Source: Agrilutibacter niabensis
GTDB lineage: Bacteria; Pseudomonadota; Gammaproteobacteria; Xanthomonadales; Xanthomonadaceae
Length of the DNA: 64,000 nt
Direction: 5' to 3'
Assembly (NCBI RefSeq): GCF_042657165.1
Contig: NZ_JBHSNJ010000012.1
Span: 1,116,001 to 1,180,000 of the forward strand
The notes below the pieces were generated by a model, which was not told the origin of the DNA, made no database searches, and was given only the letters and a program-made list of their open reading frames with translations. Below are positions 32,878 through 42,439 of this stretch, piece by piece. The position numbers and the translations under genes are program-made. How positions within the stretch are numbered: position 1 is the first letter of the stretch; each line of letters starts with the position of its first letter.

Positions 32878-33333
32878 ATGCTTCGCTATCTGCTGACCGG
32901 TGTTCCAGTGATTCTGCTGTGCCTGATCCTGCAGGCGATTTTTGTATCCGCATGCCTGCGGCGCTATGCGAAATACCGCTACGCCCAGGGTCCCGACAAT
33001 TCGGCGATGGCGGATATCCTGTTGCTGTGCATGGTGATGCTGCTCACCCTGGTCGGAAACTGCGTGCAGATCGCCATCTGGGCAGGATTGTTCATGCTGC
33101 TTGGCGAATTCGGCAGCTTCTCGGCCGCGTTCTACCACTCGTGCGTCAACTTCGTCACGCTGGGCTATGGCGATATAGTCATGTCCGAACGTTGGCGCCT
33201 GCTTGGGCCATTGGAAGGCGCCAATGGCATTCTCATGTTCGGCATCTCCACTGCCGTAATGACCGCCGCCGTGATGGATGTCATCAAGACGAGCGTGGCG
33301 GCCTGGCAGCGATCCGATGGCGCCAACGGCTAG
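32878..33333 (+). CDS. Two-helix potassium channel-family protein
   Basis: 151 residues from ATG 32878 with GGAGAA upstream. Transmembrane segments at about 5-25, 47-76 and 113-135 surround a pore loop with selectivity filter TLGYGD (94-99). Ion_trans_2 family. No regulatory RCK domain is fused. Convergent with the QEGLA-motif gene, overlapping it by 4 nt. Confidence 0.87.
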   Translation: MLRYLLTGVPVILLCLILQAIFVSACLRRYAKYRYAQGPDNSAMADILLLCMVMLLTLVGNCVQIAIWAGLFMLLGEFGSFSAAFYHSCVNFVTLGYGDIVMSERWRLLGPLEGANGILMFGISTAVMTAAVMDVIKTSVAAWQRSDGANG

Positions 33334-34649
33334 GCGCCGAGTCCGGATTCGGCGATGACCTCGTCTTCGTAATCGGCGAACCGCTGCAGGTCGAGCCGAT
33401 CCAGGCGCAGCCGCTGCGCCGCCGCGGAGAACGCCATGATCGAAAGCACCCTTTGCGGATCGCGCGCCCATGGCGGCAGGTACACGGACCGGGCGATCAA
33501 GCCGCTTTCGAGGAACGGCGCCAGGGTAATCACGTCGGACACGGTGAGGCGCCCAACGAAGAGCATCGGCAACAGCTCACCCCGGCCTTCCTGCAGCACC
33601 TTGCGGATGAAGAGGTTCACGATCATCACGCCTTCCAGGTACGCGCCATCCTTGGTGAAGCAAATACCTCCTCGGACATCGCCGCCGCGGAAGATGCGGG
33701 CGGCGCTGCGGTAACTTTCGATCTCGCTCTGGCCGGCGTCCAGGAAGCCGCGAAACACATCGATGAAGTCCGCGCCATCCAGTGCCCGTTTCACCATCAC
33801 CACGCGAAGTGCGATGCGTCGCAGCCGGGAGATATCGATCGAGCCGGTGATGATCTCCGCGAACGTGGCCAGCCCTTCCTGGGTGCGAGTGGTCCGCGGA
33901 GCCCCGAGTCCCAGCGCCTTCAGGTGCGGCTGATGCCGGCCATTGAGCGACGTCAGCGTGTGGATGAAAGCCTCGTGCTCGGTAAGCTGCCCCAGATCGC
34001 GTTCGGAGAACATCGCGGTTGCGCGCAAGGTAATGCGCTTGCTGCAGGCCGTCGCCTTGGAGGGCAGCGCCGGGTCCAGCACCACCTGGACATCGTCATG
34101 GCAGAACATCGGTCCCATACGTTCGCGCAGCATCTCGGCGAAGGCCTCGGCAGGAATGTCGAACGGCACCGGTGGCAGTTTGCTGTTGCCGACCAGTTCG
34201 TCGGTAATCGCAAGCATTTCCTGCGCGCTTTCCACATTGGTTATGTCCTGGCTGCGGTACTGCGTGTCGGGACGCCCGTACAACAAGGTCGAGCAACGGC
34301 TGAATTCCGGCGTGCCGATGGCCGCCAGCATCCGTGCAGCCACGTAGTAGCTCCAGGCGCTCTTGAACAGCCAATGTCCAACTGGATGGCCGCGATCGAT
34401 CCTTCCCATCAGGGTCCGTAGCGCCACCATTTCATCGTTCAAGAGAACCGCTCTCGCTGCCGGCGTCGGGAGTTCTGGCTGACCACGCCGCCAGCCATCC
34501 AGGAATCGCTCCTCCAGCGCCAGCGGCCAGTCGATCGCCTTGAGTACGCGTATCCGACGCCCTATCGACACCAGTTCGCGGTCGTATTCGAGCAACGGCG
34601 CCAAGGCCGGGTCCTGGGACGCCGGGTCTACCTGCGTGGCTGCGACCAT
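33330..34649 (-). CDS. DUF1704 (QEGLA-motif) putative metalloprotease
   Basis: 439 residues from ATG 34649 with GAGGAGGT 7 nt upstream; the frame is open nearly 100 codons further without conservation. The central region has the HExxxH-type metal site (TEHEAFIHTL) and the TRTQEGLATFAEI motif that names the family (flavohemoglobin expression-modulating QEGLA-motif protein, related to MATCAP-type peptidases). The ATPase-like partner sometimes found with it is not present here. It follows the two-component genes in the same direction after a 290-nt gap that holds no recognisable gene. Confidence 0.85.
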   Translation of the reverse strand: MVAATQVDPASQDPALAPLLEYDRELVSIGRRIRVLKAIDWPLALEERFLDGWRRGQPELPTPAARAVLLNDEMVALRTLMGRIDRGHPVGHWLFKSAWSYYVAARMLAAIGTPEFSRCSTLLYGRPDTQYRSQDITNVESAQEMLAITDELVGNSKLPPVPFDIPAEAFAEMLRERMGPMFCHDDVQVVLDPALPSKATACSKRITLRATAMFSERDLGQLTEHEAFIHTLTSLNGRHQPHLKALGLGAPRTTRTQEGLATFAEIITGSIDISRLRRIALRVVMVKRALDGADFIDVFRGFLDAGQSEIESYRSAARIFRGGDVRGGICFTKDGAYLEGVMIVNLFIRKVLQEGRGELLPMLFVGRLTVSDVITLAPFLESGLIARSVYLPPWARDPQRVLSIMAFSAAAQRLRLDRLDLQRFADYEDEVIAESGLGA

Positions 34650-34939
34650 GCTGCGTACCTCCTCGCGCCTGGAACGCGTCGCGCGTGACAACGGCACGCA
34701 TGGCGCGTCGAGAACATGCAACCAGCGCTCGCTTGGCCTACTCCGTGCCAAGGGCCTGGTTGAGTTGTTTGCGATAGTACTTTCGTGCCTCTGACCGGCA
34801 GGTCCATCGTCGGCGCCGGCGGCATCCCTTGCAAGCAGCAGGATGCCCTCGCCGGATTCTGGCGGCTGCGGCCATTGCGCCGGAATTGGCTCTGGGGGAA
34901 GTCCGAATGCCCCTGGGGACATCTGGCAAGCATTACGCA

Positions 34940-35326
34940 TCAAGCCCTAGCAGCATGCGTCGAGCGCGCCACAAGTTGAAGCAGCGCCCTGCCCTCGAAG
35001 GGTTTCAGGAGGTAGGCGGCGCCGTCGCGTTCGGCCTGCCTTTGAACGGCAGGCTCGTCATGGGCCGTGATGAATATCCAGGGCGGTATTGGGCCCTGTT
35101 CAGACAGGCGCCGGTGCAACTCGAAGCCGGAAATTCCCGGCAGGCGCACGTCGCACACCAGGCAGCAGCAGGAATCCCGTAGTGCGGACCCTTGAAGCAG
35201 GTCCAGCAACGCCTCCGCTGACTCGTAGGCATCCACCTTGTAGCCGGAACCCTGCAGGATTCGCCCAACCGCGCGGCGAACGCCTCCATCGTCCTCGACC
35301 AGTACTACTTCGTGACTTGTATGCAC
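34940..35326 (-). CDS. Receiver-only response regulator (FixJ N-domain-like)
   Basis: 128 residues from GTG 35326 (GGAG 8 nt upstream); an in-frame ATG at 35455 would add 43 unconserved residues. Receiver features: EDD (11-13), phospho-acceptor D59 in VCDVRLPG, Thr in FITAHDE and Lys in YLLKPFEG. There is no HTH output domain. The sequence is close to the receiver of FixJ-type regulators, so it may compete for or relay phosphate from the kinase at 36297-37685. Confidence 0.78.
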   Translation of the reverse strand: MHTSHEVVLVEDDGGVRRAVGRILQGSGYKVDAYESAEALLDLLQGSALRDSCCCLVCDVRLPGISGFELHRRLSEQGPIPPWIFITAHDEPAVQRQAERDGAAYLLKPFEGRALLQLVARSTHAARA

Positions 35327-35467
35327 GATGCAGGCTCCGAGCGGAAAATCCCATCGCGAAGTGATAGTCGCGACGATCTTCGGCCGCTCCGGGGCTGAGG
35401 GTAATTGCTCGTTCGGGTGTGCCTCACTGCCCTTTCGGGCAGCTGCACTTTCCATGCCCGCAAGCCA

Positions 35468-36133
35468 TCAAGCCACAGTCAGCATCGATGAGTCGGGCGA
35501 CGGGCCCACCCTCGGAACCGCGTCCAACTCGAGTTGCACGGCAAGGTGAACCAGTTCGGCAACCGAATGCACGTGCATCTTTTCCATGACGTGCGCGCGA
35601 TGGGCCTTGATGGTGCGCTCGCAGGTGCTCAACGACGTCGCGATCTGCTTGTTCAGTCGGCCGGCGACCACCTGCTCGAAGACCGCCCGCTCCCGTACCG
35701 TGAGGGTGCTGAAGGACTGGCGGATTTCCTGCCGTTTTCGATTACCTTCCCGGCGTTGCGCATCCCGCTCCAGGGCGGTGCGCACCGCGGCAAGCAGCGC
35801 CTCCCGCTCTACCGGTTTGGTCAGGAAATCGACCGCCCCCCTGCGCATGGCGGTGACGCTCATGGGAATGTCGCCGTAACCGGTCAAAAACACGACGGGT
35901 GGCGCATCCGCACGTTGGGTCAGGGCCTGCTGCAGCTCCAGTCCCGAGGGCCCAGGCATCCGCACGTCGAGCAGCAGGCAACCCGGGAGTTCGATGGGCC
36001 ATGCGAGGAGGAACTCGCCCGCGGACGTGTATTGGCGAACCTCGAAGCCCAAGGCGCCCAGAAGCCGCTCAAGCGCGTCTCGCATCGAGGCATCATCATC
36101 GATTACATGGATCACGGGGCTGATCGTTGCCAT
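35468..36133 (-). CDS. FixJ-family response regulator (receiver plus LuxR HTH)
   Basis: 221 residues from ATG 36133 (the frame extends upstream but conservation starts here). Receiver: DDD at 12-14, D56 in LLDVRMPG, T84 and K106 in FLTKPVE. A linker and a LuxR-type helix-turn-helix follow (LTVRERAVFEQVVAGRLNKQIATSLSTCERTIKAHRAHVMEKM). Transcription factor, probably phosphorylated by the adjacent upstream histidine kinase. Target genes are unknown. Confidence 0.92.
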   Translation of the reverse strand: MATISPVIHVIDDDASMRDALERLLGALGFEVRQYTSAGEFLLAWPIELPGCLLLDVRMPGPSGLELQQALTQRADAPPVVFLTGYGDIPMSVTAMRRGAVDFLTKPVEREALLAAVRTALERDAQRREGNRKRQEIRQSFSTLTVRERAVFEQVVAGRLNKQIATSLSTCERTIKAHRAHVMEKMHVHSVAELVHLAVQLELDAVPRVGPSPDSSMLTVA

Positions 36134-36296
36134 CTCGATATCCCTCTCGTGGCAAAGCTGACTGAGTGGGGCGCGGCCAGCCTGAGGCCAGCCTGCGGCC
36201 AACGCGGCCGCCCTAGTGTTCTCTTCACAACGTCATCCGGCAAGCATTCGGGCCGGGAATCCAGTCGAAGCCGACAAACGGCACCGGGCGAGCTGG

Positions 36297-37685
36297 CTAC
36301 CCGGCCTGTTCTTCGTATGGGGGCAGCGTCACCCGGAAAGTGGCCCCTCCCCTGCGATTGTTCTCGGCCCGGATCCGGCCTCCATGCACTTCGACGATGG
36401 AGCGGGCGATGGACAGACCCAGGCCCATGCCATGCGGTTTTGACGTATAGAACGAATCGAACAAGTGGTCGAGCAGCTCCTTTGGGATGCCCTTCCCTGC
36501 ATCGGAGATCCGGAACTCGATTTCGCCATGCGGAGTGCTCGACACGCCCACGACGATCGGGGGGCGCGCCGGCGAAGCTTGCATATCGGTATCAAGCGCC
36601 TCTACCGCATCCATGGCGTTAAGGATCAGGTTGATATGCACCTGCTCCAACAGCGTGCGATCGGCATACACATGCAACGGCCGTGGTGACAGTTCGGTTA
36701 CGAAGAAGAACTGGCGCCGGCTCGCCTCCGACTCGAGCAAGGCGATGACATCCGTGATGAAGAAGTTGGCGTCGATCCGCTCCGGTTCCAGCTCGCGATT
36801 TTTATTCTTCACCAGATCTCGCACGTGACGAATTACGTCGCGCGCACGCAGGCCATCGCGGCGAATCTCGCCAAGGACCTTCCTGATCTCGTCCAAGGGC
36901 GGATCATTGCGCTCGAGCAGGATTTCCCCGGCATCGGCATTGCTCAGGATCGCGCCCAGTGGCTGGTTGATCTGATGTGCGATGGACGCGGTCAGTTCGC
37001 CGACTATCGACAGTCGCGACGCGTGGGCAAGTTCCTGGCGCTGCCGTTCGGACACCGCTTCGACGTCCGTCATTGCGCCTGCAAGCTCGTACGCCATCGC
37101 GAGGAGGACAAACAGGAAAACGTATAGGCTCGGCTCCGATAGTCGCATGGCCCCGGCCGTCGACTGTGCTCCCTGCAGCGCGAGCAAGCACACGACAATA
37201 CCCAAAGTGCCGAGCGAGACGGCACGAGCCCGTCGCGCCGAGTACCACAGATGCTGCGTCCCATTGAATATCAGGCAGAGCAGGACCGCGACCGGAATGG
37301 CGGCCAGCAGGCGAAGGAGACCCTGCAACGTCTTGTTCAATGGCGCCAGTTCGCCGGCGAACACAGCTACCAGCAGCAACGTGGCGACTAACGCGGCGCG
37401 CCGCTGCTGGTGCCCGCCGGGAGCGTATTCGACCACGAACCAGGTCGCGGCGATGAGCCACCCCACGGCAAGGAAAACGTGCAGGTGTTGGACCACGGCG
37501 GGAGCCGATCCTGCCGCCCACGGTACGCCATGGATCGCAACCGCCGCGGCCGTCAACAGGGAAGTCGCGCCGAACCATAGGTGTTCGCGCGCTTCGCTGT
37601 TGCGTACCCAGACCAGGACATGATGAATGCCTGCCATCGCAAACACGGCAGCCAAGACAGGCAACAGGACTATGTTCGCGGTCAC
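36297..37685 (-). CDS. Membrane sensor histidine kinase (FixL-like transmitter)
   Basis: 462 residues. Six or so transmembrane helices fill residues 5-205, then HisKA with SIAHQINQP (H237), N-box HINLILNAMDAV, G1 SDAGKGIP and G2 GMGLGLSIARSIVEVHGG. The transmitter resembles FixL/DctB types, but the sensor is a multi-helix membrane domain rather than PAS. Followed at about 160 nt by the FixJ-like regulator, so they form a likely pair. It could sense a membrane or small-molecule signal. Confidence 0.9.
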   Translation of the reverse strand: MTANIVLLPVLAAVFAMAGIHHVLVWVRNSEAREHLWFGATSLLTAAAVAIHGVPWAAGSAPAVVQHLHVFLAVGWLIAATWFVVEYAPGGHQQRRAALVATLLLVAVFAGELAPLNKTLQGLLRLLAAIPVAVLLCLIFNGTQHLWYSARRARAVSLGTLGIVVCLLALQGAQSTAGAMRLSEPSLYVFLFVLLAMAYELAGAMTDVEAVSERQRQELAHASRLSIVGELTASIAHQINQPLGAILSNADAGEILLERNDPPLDEIRKVLGEIRRDGLRARDVIRHVRDLVKNKNRELEPERIDANFFITDVIALLESEASRRQFFFVTELSPRPLHVYADRTLLEQVHINLILNAMDAVEALDTDMQASPARPPIVVGVSSTPHGEIEFRISDAGKGIPKELLDHLFDSFYTSKPHGMGLGLSIARSIVEVHGGRIRAENNRRGGATFRVTLPPYEEQAG

Positions 37686-37700
37686 GACAGCTTTGACCCT

Positions 37701-38750
37701 TCAGGGCGGATCTGGCGCAGCGGAACGTCGGCCAAACACACGATGTCCGACCAGGTGCATCATGCCTACCGCGAACGCGCCTGCGAGGGTGAATAGCAGC
37801 AGGCGCGTGACCCACAGCGAAAACGACCCTCCCCCAGACGCGATCGCCGAGCCGAGGATGATCAGCATCGCATTGCAGGCAATCACGTATACCGGTGCGC
37901 CAGCCCCGCCCGCAGAAATGTGATGACCGAACCACAGTAGTACCGGGAACAGCAGAAGAGCCAGGAATGGCAGGACTGGAGTGGTCAGCAGCATCGAATG
38001 GATCAGCAGTCCTAGCACGCCGCCAGCAATGTTTCCCACGATCATCCTCGATGCCTGCATGCGGCCGCCCTGCAGGTCGAAGGTAACGACGATCATCAGC
38101 GTTCCCATGAGCACCGGCAGCACGTCAGCCAGGCCGAACAGCAAATAGGCCAGGACCAACGGCATCATGACAGCGGTGGAGAACAAGGCTCGCCGCTCCG
38201 GGGTCGCAAGGGCGGCTCCTCCCGCGGGTGCTGGCGGATTGGGAACAGGCTTGCGCGGCCACGGCAGATAGACGCACCAGATCATCACAAGCGCCAGCGC
38301 GATGCCGCGGATCAATGCCTTGGGCAAGACTCCGGCTTGCGCGGGCGCCACCATTACCAAGACCGGAACGATCGACAAGCAGATCAGCAGCAACAGGCAG
38401 GGCAAGGCCGGGCGCCCGGTCAGCAAGGCATGGAACACCAGGAGCATGCACAAGGCAACCAGGGCAAACAGCACGAACGGCGTACCGCGCATCAGCGACG
38501 CCAGCGCAAATGCGAACAAAGAAGCCACCGCCATCGTGACGACCAGGACCACTCCCAACTTCAGCGGTGGCCGCATCGGCAGGTTGGCAAGCAAGGCGGC
38601 GGTCAGCACCGGCGCGAGGAAACTCGGCATCCATTGCAAGTACTCGCATACCACGAATGCCGCGGTGACCCCCGCGCCGAAACGCAGGGTCGCCTGCGTC
38701 CGAGCCTCGGCCTCGCCTGCGGGAACGCTGGTTGCGCCGGTTGTGCTCAT
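37701..38750 (-). CDS. DUF2955 inner-membrane protein, FUSC/aromatic-acid exporter-like
   Basis: 349 residues from ATG 38750, overlapping the HlyD gene stop (ATGA). About ten hydrophobic segments in two halves separated by a cytoplasmic loop (WPRKPVPNPPAPAGG ... TPERRALFS), as in FUSC/AaeB-related exporters. Together with the HlyD and outer-membrane factor genes it makes a tripartite export system. Substrate unknown; AaeAB-like aromatic acid efflux is a reasonable guess. Confidence 0.78.
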   Translation of the reverse strand: MSTTGATSVPAGEAEARTQATLRFGAGVTAAFVVCEYLQWMPSFLAPVLTAALLANLPMRPPLKLGVVLVVTMAVASLFAFALASLMRGTPFVLFALVALCMLLVFHALLTGRPALPCLLLLICLSIVPVLVMVAPAQAGVLPKALIRGIALALVMIWCVYLPWPRKPVPNPPAPAGGAALATPERRALFSTAVMMPLVLAYLLFGLADVLPVLMGTLMIVVTFDLQGGRMQASRMIVGNIAGGVLGLLIHSMLLTTPVLPFLALLLFPVLLWFGHHISAGGAGAPVYVIACNAMLIILGSAIASGGGSFSLWVTRLLLFTLAGAFAVGMMHLVGHRVFGRRSAAPDPP

Positions 38751-39949
38751 CGCAGATAGCTCAGCTTGGCCATCGCCCACATCCACAGGCGCGCCAGCGG
38801 ATTCATCACCGATCGTTCCCGGGTCAGGACGGCGATGCTGGCCTGGGCGCCGCTGCGACCGACCGGAAGCTTCTCCGAGTCGTCAGCAGGCGGATCCAGC
38901 ACGATGCGAACTGGAAAACGCTGCGGCTCGCGCAACCATCCGGTCGGCGCGTTCACTTCGGGCAATTGGCCGGTCGGAGCCTCTCCTCCCTGCGCAACGC
39001 CCCAACCGACGCTGTCGACGCGAGCGCGATACACCTTTCCGGGATGGTCGTCGAAGGAGACATACGCACGGTTGCCGGGGGCGATGTTGCCCAGTTGGTT
39101 TTCGCGCATCGCCGCGGTCACCCAGCGCGGTCCGGCGGAGATGAAGCTCAATACCGGGCTGCCGCGGTTGGCGAATTGTCCGGGGGACAGGCGCAGATTG
39201 GTAACCGCACCGTCTGCCGGCGCCACCACGGTGGTATGGCGCAGATCGAGCCGAGCCTGCTCCAACGCCGCCATTGCCTGGCGTACCTGCGCATTGTTTC
39301 TGCCGGCTTCGCCCAGGCGTATGCGCGCGCGGTCGGCCTCGGCCTCGGCACGGGTAATGCCGGCCTGTGTCTTGGCGATGTCGGCACGAGCACGGATTGC
39401 TGATGTTTCCGACAACGCCCGCTTGGCCGACAGGCCGATCACGATCCTGCCCAACTGCTCGCTCGCGGCGAGATCCTCGCGCTGCAATCGCAGCTGGGCA
39501 TCGGCCACTCGGATGTCGGCCGCCGATGAATCCGCAGACTGGATGGCCAGGGCCAGGTTGGCTTCAGCCGACTGCACCGCGATCTGGAATGGCGCCGGGT
39601 CGATCCGGAACAGGACCTGGCCCTTCTTGACTTCCTGGTTGTCGCGCACGCCCACCGCGATGACCGGTCCGCTCACCTCCGGCGCGATCTGTACCAGGAA
39701 TGTATCGATCGTAGCCTGCGACGTGTACGGCGTGATCCGGTCGGCAAAGAGGTGATAGACCAAGAAAACAAGCAACACGACGAGCGTTACCTTCACGGTC
39801 TTCTGGATCTGCGAAGGCGCATCTGCATCGCTGGACGATGGGTTCGGTGGTGAGGCCGCCTTGGAGCTCGTGCCTGCGGGTGCGGCGTCGGTTGTTCCGG
39901 AAGCTGGCTTTTTTTCGATCGGCATCTGCGTTCTCGTAGCTTGCGTCAC
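38747..39949 (-). CDS. HlyD/EmrA-type membrane fusion protein
   Basis: 400 residues from GTG 39949, overlapping the previous stop (GTGA). A Pro/Ser-rich cytoplasmic N terminus is followed by one transmembrane segment (VKVTLVVLLVFLVYHLFA), lipoyl/barrel-sandwich halves (VSGPVIAVGVRDNQEVKKGQVLFRIDP; LRHTTVVAPADGAVTNLRLSPGQ) around an alpha-helical hairpin, and a C-terminal beta-barrel. Periplasmic adaptor joining the DUF2955 pump to the outer-membrane factor in the same operon. Confidence 0.9.
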   Translation of the reverse strand: MTQATRTQMPIEKKPASGTTDAAPAGTSSKAASPPNPSSSDADAPSQIQKTVKVTLVVLLVFLVYHLFADRITPYTSQATIDTFLVQIAPEVSGPVIAVGVRDNQEVKKGQVLFRIDPAPFQIAVQSAEANLALAIQSADSSAADIRVADAQLRLQREDLAASEQLGRIVIGLSAKRALSETSAIRARADIAKTQAGITRAEAEADRARIRLGEAGRNNAQVRQAMAALEQARLDLRHTTVVAPADGAVTNLRLSPGQFANRGSPVLSFISAGPRWVTAAMRENQLGNIAPGNRAYVSFDDHPGKVYRARVDSVGWGVAQGGEAPTGQLPEVNAPTGWLREPQRFPVRIVLDPPADDSEKLPVGRSGAQASIAVLTRERSVMNPLARLWMWAMAKLSYLR

Positions 39950-41424
39950 GGTTGGGGGTTGCTGGCTTCGGACGGGCCTGCCGCATTGGCGTCGCCGTTG
40001 GTCGATTGCGCAAGCGGTGCCACCTGACCGATCCAGTCACCGCCCAGCGCGCGATATAGATCCACCAGTGCCCTGTAGCTGTCGCCACGCGCCGTGCTCA
40101 AGGACAATTGCGCGGAAAACAGGCTCCGTTCCGAGTCCAGCACTTCCAGGTAGCTGGAATAGCCGTTGTCGTAGCGCTCGCGCACGAGCTCCACGGCGCG
40201 CTGCAGCGCGGCCACGCGACGCTCGAGCGAGGCTATGAGCGCGCGCTTGGACTGGATGGCAACCAAGGCATCATCGACATCGCGAAACGCGTTCTGGATG
40301 GTCTGCTGATACGACTCCAGCGCCTGTTCGCGGCGAGCTTCGGCCTGGCGATTGGCTGAATCGATGGCGCCGCCGGCGAAGATCGGACCAAGGAGCTGTC
40401 CGACGAACGACCAGGCGCGCGTGGGTCCGGTAAACAGATTGTCGAGCTCGCTGCTTGCACTACCGCCCACGCCGGTGAGCGACAACGAAGGGAAGTAGAG
40501 CGCGCGTGCGGCGCCGATCAGCGCATTCGACGCGACCAGTTGCTGTTCGGCCTGCAGGATATCGGGGCGTCTGGTGATCAGTTCCGATGGCAGGCCCGAC
40601 GGTACCGGCGGGGCCGTCAGGGTCAGCAGGTGGCGTCCGCGCCGGATGGGGCCGGGATTGCGGCCGATCAGCACCGACAGGGCATGTTCCTGCTGCGCGA
40701 TGGCCTGTTGCAGTTCCGGGATGGTGCTCGCGGCGGTTTCATATTCCGCCTTCACCTGCATCATTTCGAAATCGGACACTACACCGCCGTCCAGCCGGAT
40801 CTGGAACAGCTCGACATTCTGTGCGCGGCCATCGAGCGTCGCCTCCGAGATTTCCAGGCGGCTGTCCAGGTCAAGCAGGGTGACGTAGCCGGAGACTATG
40901 GCCGACACCAATGTCAGGGCCACGCCCAGGCGCGCCTCCTCGGTCGCAAGCAGGTCGGCTCGCGCGGCCTCGCTTTGCCGGCGAATGCGCCCCCACAGAT
41001 CCAACTCCCAACTCGCCGACAACACCGCGGAATAGCTTTCGCTGATCCCGAGCTCGCCTGCGCGCTGGCGGCTGGCGCTTGCGCCGTACCCCACTTGCGG
41101 GAGGCCTTGCGCCCGCGTGGCTGTCACTCTCGCCGCAAACTCGTCCACGCGTGCCGTGGCGATACGCAGATCGTGGTTGGCGGCGAGCCCCTCCAGCACC
41201 AGGGCGTCGAGTTCGGGGTCCCCGAAACCACGCCACCAGGTCGGCACATCCGCCAAGGTCGCACCCGATGCCGCGCCGCTCGCAAAACGGTAGGACGGCG
41301 GTACATCCACCGTTGGCCGTGTGTATTCCGGGCCGAGCACGCAACCAGATACGGCGCACACGACCAGGGCCAACGCAAAGGCGATCGGCCATGGACGGAC
41401 CCCGACCCGCACGCAATGGCTCAC
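39946..41424 (-). CDS. NodT/OprM-type outer-membrane efflux lipoprotein
   Basis: 492 residues from GTG 41424, with GGAGG about 5 nt upstream. A lipoprotein signal (FALALVVCAVSGC, Cys28) is followed by CVLGPEYTRPTVDVP, the common start of NodT-family factors. Two repeats of the TolC fold contain long coiled-coil helices. First gene of the operon followed by the HlyD and DUF2955 genes, all with 4-nt overlaps. It forms the outer-membrane duct of the efflux system. Confidence 0.92.
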   Translation of the reverse strand: MSHCVRVGVRPWPIAFALALVVCAVSGCVLGPEYTRPTVDVPPSYRFASGAASGATLADVPTWWRGFGDPELDALVLEGLAANHDLRIATARVDEFAARVTATRAQGLPQVGYGASASRQRAGELGISESYSAVLSASWELDLWGRIRRQSEAARADLLATEEARLGVALTLVSAIVSGYVTLLDLDSRLEISEATLDGRAQNVELFQIRLDGGVVSDFEMMQVKAEYETAASTIPELQQAIAQQEHALSVLIGRNPGPIRRGRHLLTLTAPPVPSGLPSELITRRPDILQAEQQLVASNALIGAARALYFPSLSLTGVGGSASSELDNLFTGPTRAWSFVGQLLGPIFAGGAIDSANRQAEARREQALESYQQTIQNAFRDVDDALVAIQSKRALIASLERRVAALQRAVELVRERYDNGYSSYLEVLDSERSLFSAQLSLSTARGDSYRALVDLYRALGGDWIGQVAPLAQSTNGDANAAGPSEASNPQP

Positions 41425-41731
41425 GGCCCCCTCCGGTTCGATGCCAGCCTCCGGCGACGGCTCGGATGCTGCGCGCCGGGTAAACCCAAGTCAATTCGCT
41501 ATCACGGGCGGAGAAAGCCCCGTTGTCGACGAATGGCAGTGGGCACCGGCCGCTAAGGAAGGTTGTACGCTTCGAGCGCGCGCAACTCTTCAGCCAGTGC
41601 CGATCATTTCGTCCAACGTATGCGCGCGGGTCAAGCGGACACCTACGCGGCGCCAATGATCAACGGATCGCGGAACTTGGCGTCGTGGAGTGCCCCACGC
41701 GCCGGCCAGGGGGGCGTGCTGAGACGGACGA
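41425..41731. other. 307-nt gap with no gene recognised
   Basis: Lies between the 5' end of the efflux operon and the 3' end of lolA. Only short unconserved frames occur. The half nearest 41424 should hold the efflux operon promoter; no clear -35/-10 pair or operator stands out. Confidence 0.6.
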
Positions 41732-42355
41732 TCAGCCTTCGCCGATGACGTCGACGCCCTTGGGTGGCGTATAGCGGAATGTATTGGCGGGGAATGCGGG
41801 ATTGCGCTTCCAGCCGCTGAAGTCGATCTCGGTGCGCTGTCCCAACGCGTCCACCACCTGCATCTTGACCAGCGCCGACTTCGCGAAGCCAAGGCGCGCT
41901 GTACGGAAGCTGGCTTCCTCAGCATTGCCCTTCGGGGTCAGGAGCAGCCACTCGAGGCCGCCCGAGGCGCCGTCTTCCTTGACCACGAACTGTGCATCGA
42001 GCTTGCCGGGGTCAATCAACGCGGAAAGCGGGCTGTTCTGCTCCTCCACGCCTTGCGGCCGCTTCGTGACCTGCTGCAGGTCCGGGTCATGGACCCATAC
42101 AGTCTTGCCGTCGGCGACTATCAACTGGGGATACGGCTTCACGTATTCCCAGCGGAACAGGCGTGGCGCCGACAATGCGACCTTGCCATTCGAGCGCTCC
42201 TTCAGCTTGCCCTTGGCATCGAACACCTGCTGGGAAAACTGGCCGTCCAGGCCCTTCAGGCCCTTGGTGAACGCATTGAGATCGTCGCGTGCGCCGGCAA
42301 GGGCATTGGTCGCGAACAAGGTGGCGGCGAGGCCGATCAATCCGAAAACGCGCAT
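41732..42355 (-). CDS. lolA: Outer-membrane lipoprotein carrier protein LolA
   Basis: 207 residues from ATG 42355 (GGAG 7 nt upstream; the frame extends 18 codons further without a signal). Signal peptide MRVFGLIGLAATLFATNALA. The mature start DDLNAFTKGLKGLDGQFSQQVFDAKGKLKERSNGKVALSAPRLFRWEY is classic LolA. It ferries lipoproteins from LolCDE across the periplasm to LolB. Position directly downstream of ftsK is the conserved gammaproteobacterial order. Confidence 0.94.
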   Translation of the reverse strand: MRVFGLIGLAATLFATNALAGARDDLNAFTKGLKGLDGQFSQQVFDAKGKLKERSNGKVALSAPRLFRWEYVKPYPQLIVADGKTVWVHDPDLQQVTKRPQGVEEQNSPLSALIDPGKLDAQFVVKEDGASGGLEWLLLTPKGNAEEASFRTARLGFAKSALVKMQVVDALGQRTEIDFSGWKRNPAFPANTFRYTPPKGVDVIGEG

Positions 42356-42439
42356 GGACCAACTCCAGGAAATCATTGGCGTCGAGTGTGAAGGGGCTTT
42401 GCTGAACACGCTCTCACGGAAGCCGTAATCCGCAATGAA

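Noticed and set aside
32064..34421. 785-codon plus-strand open frame
   Set aside because: Runs through the AI-2E transporter and channel genes in another frame and antisense to the QEGLA gene; no recognisable domain.
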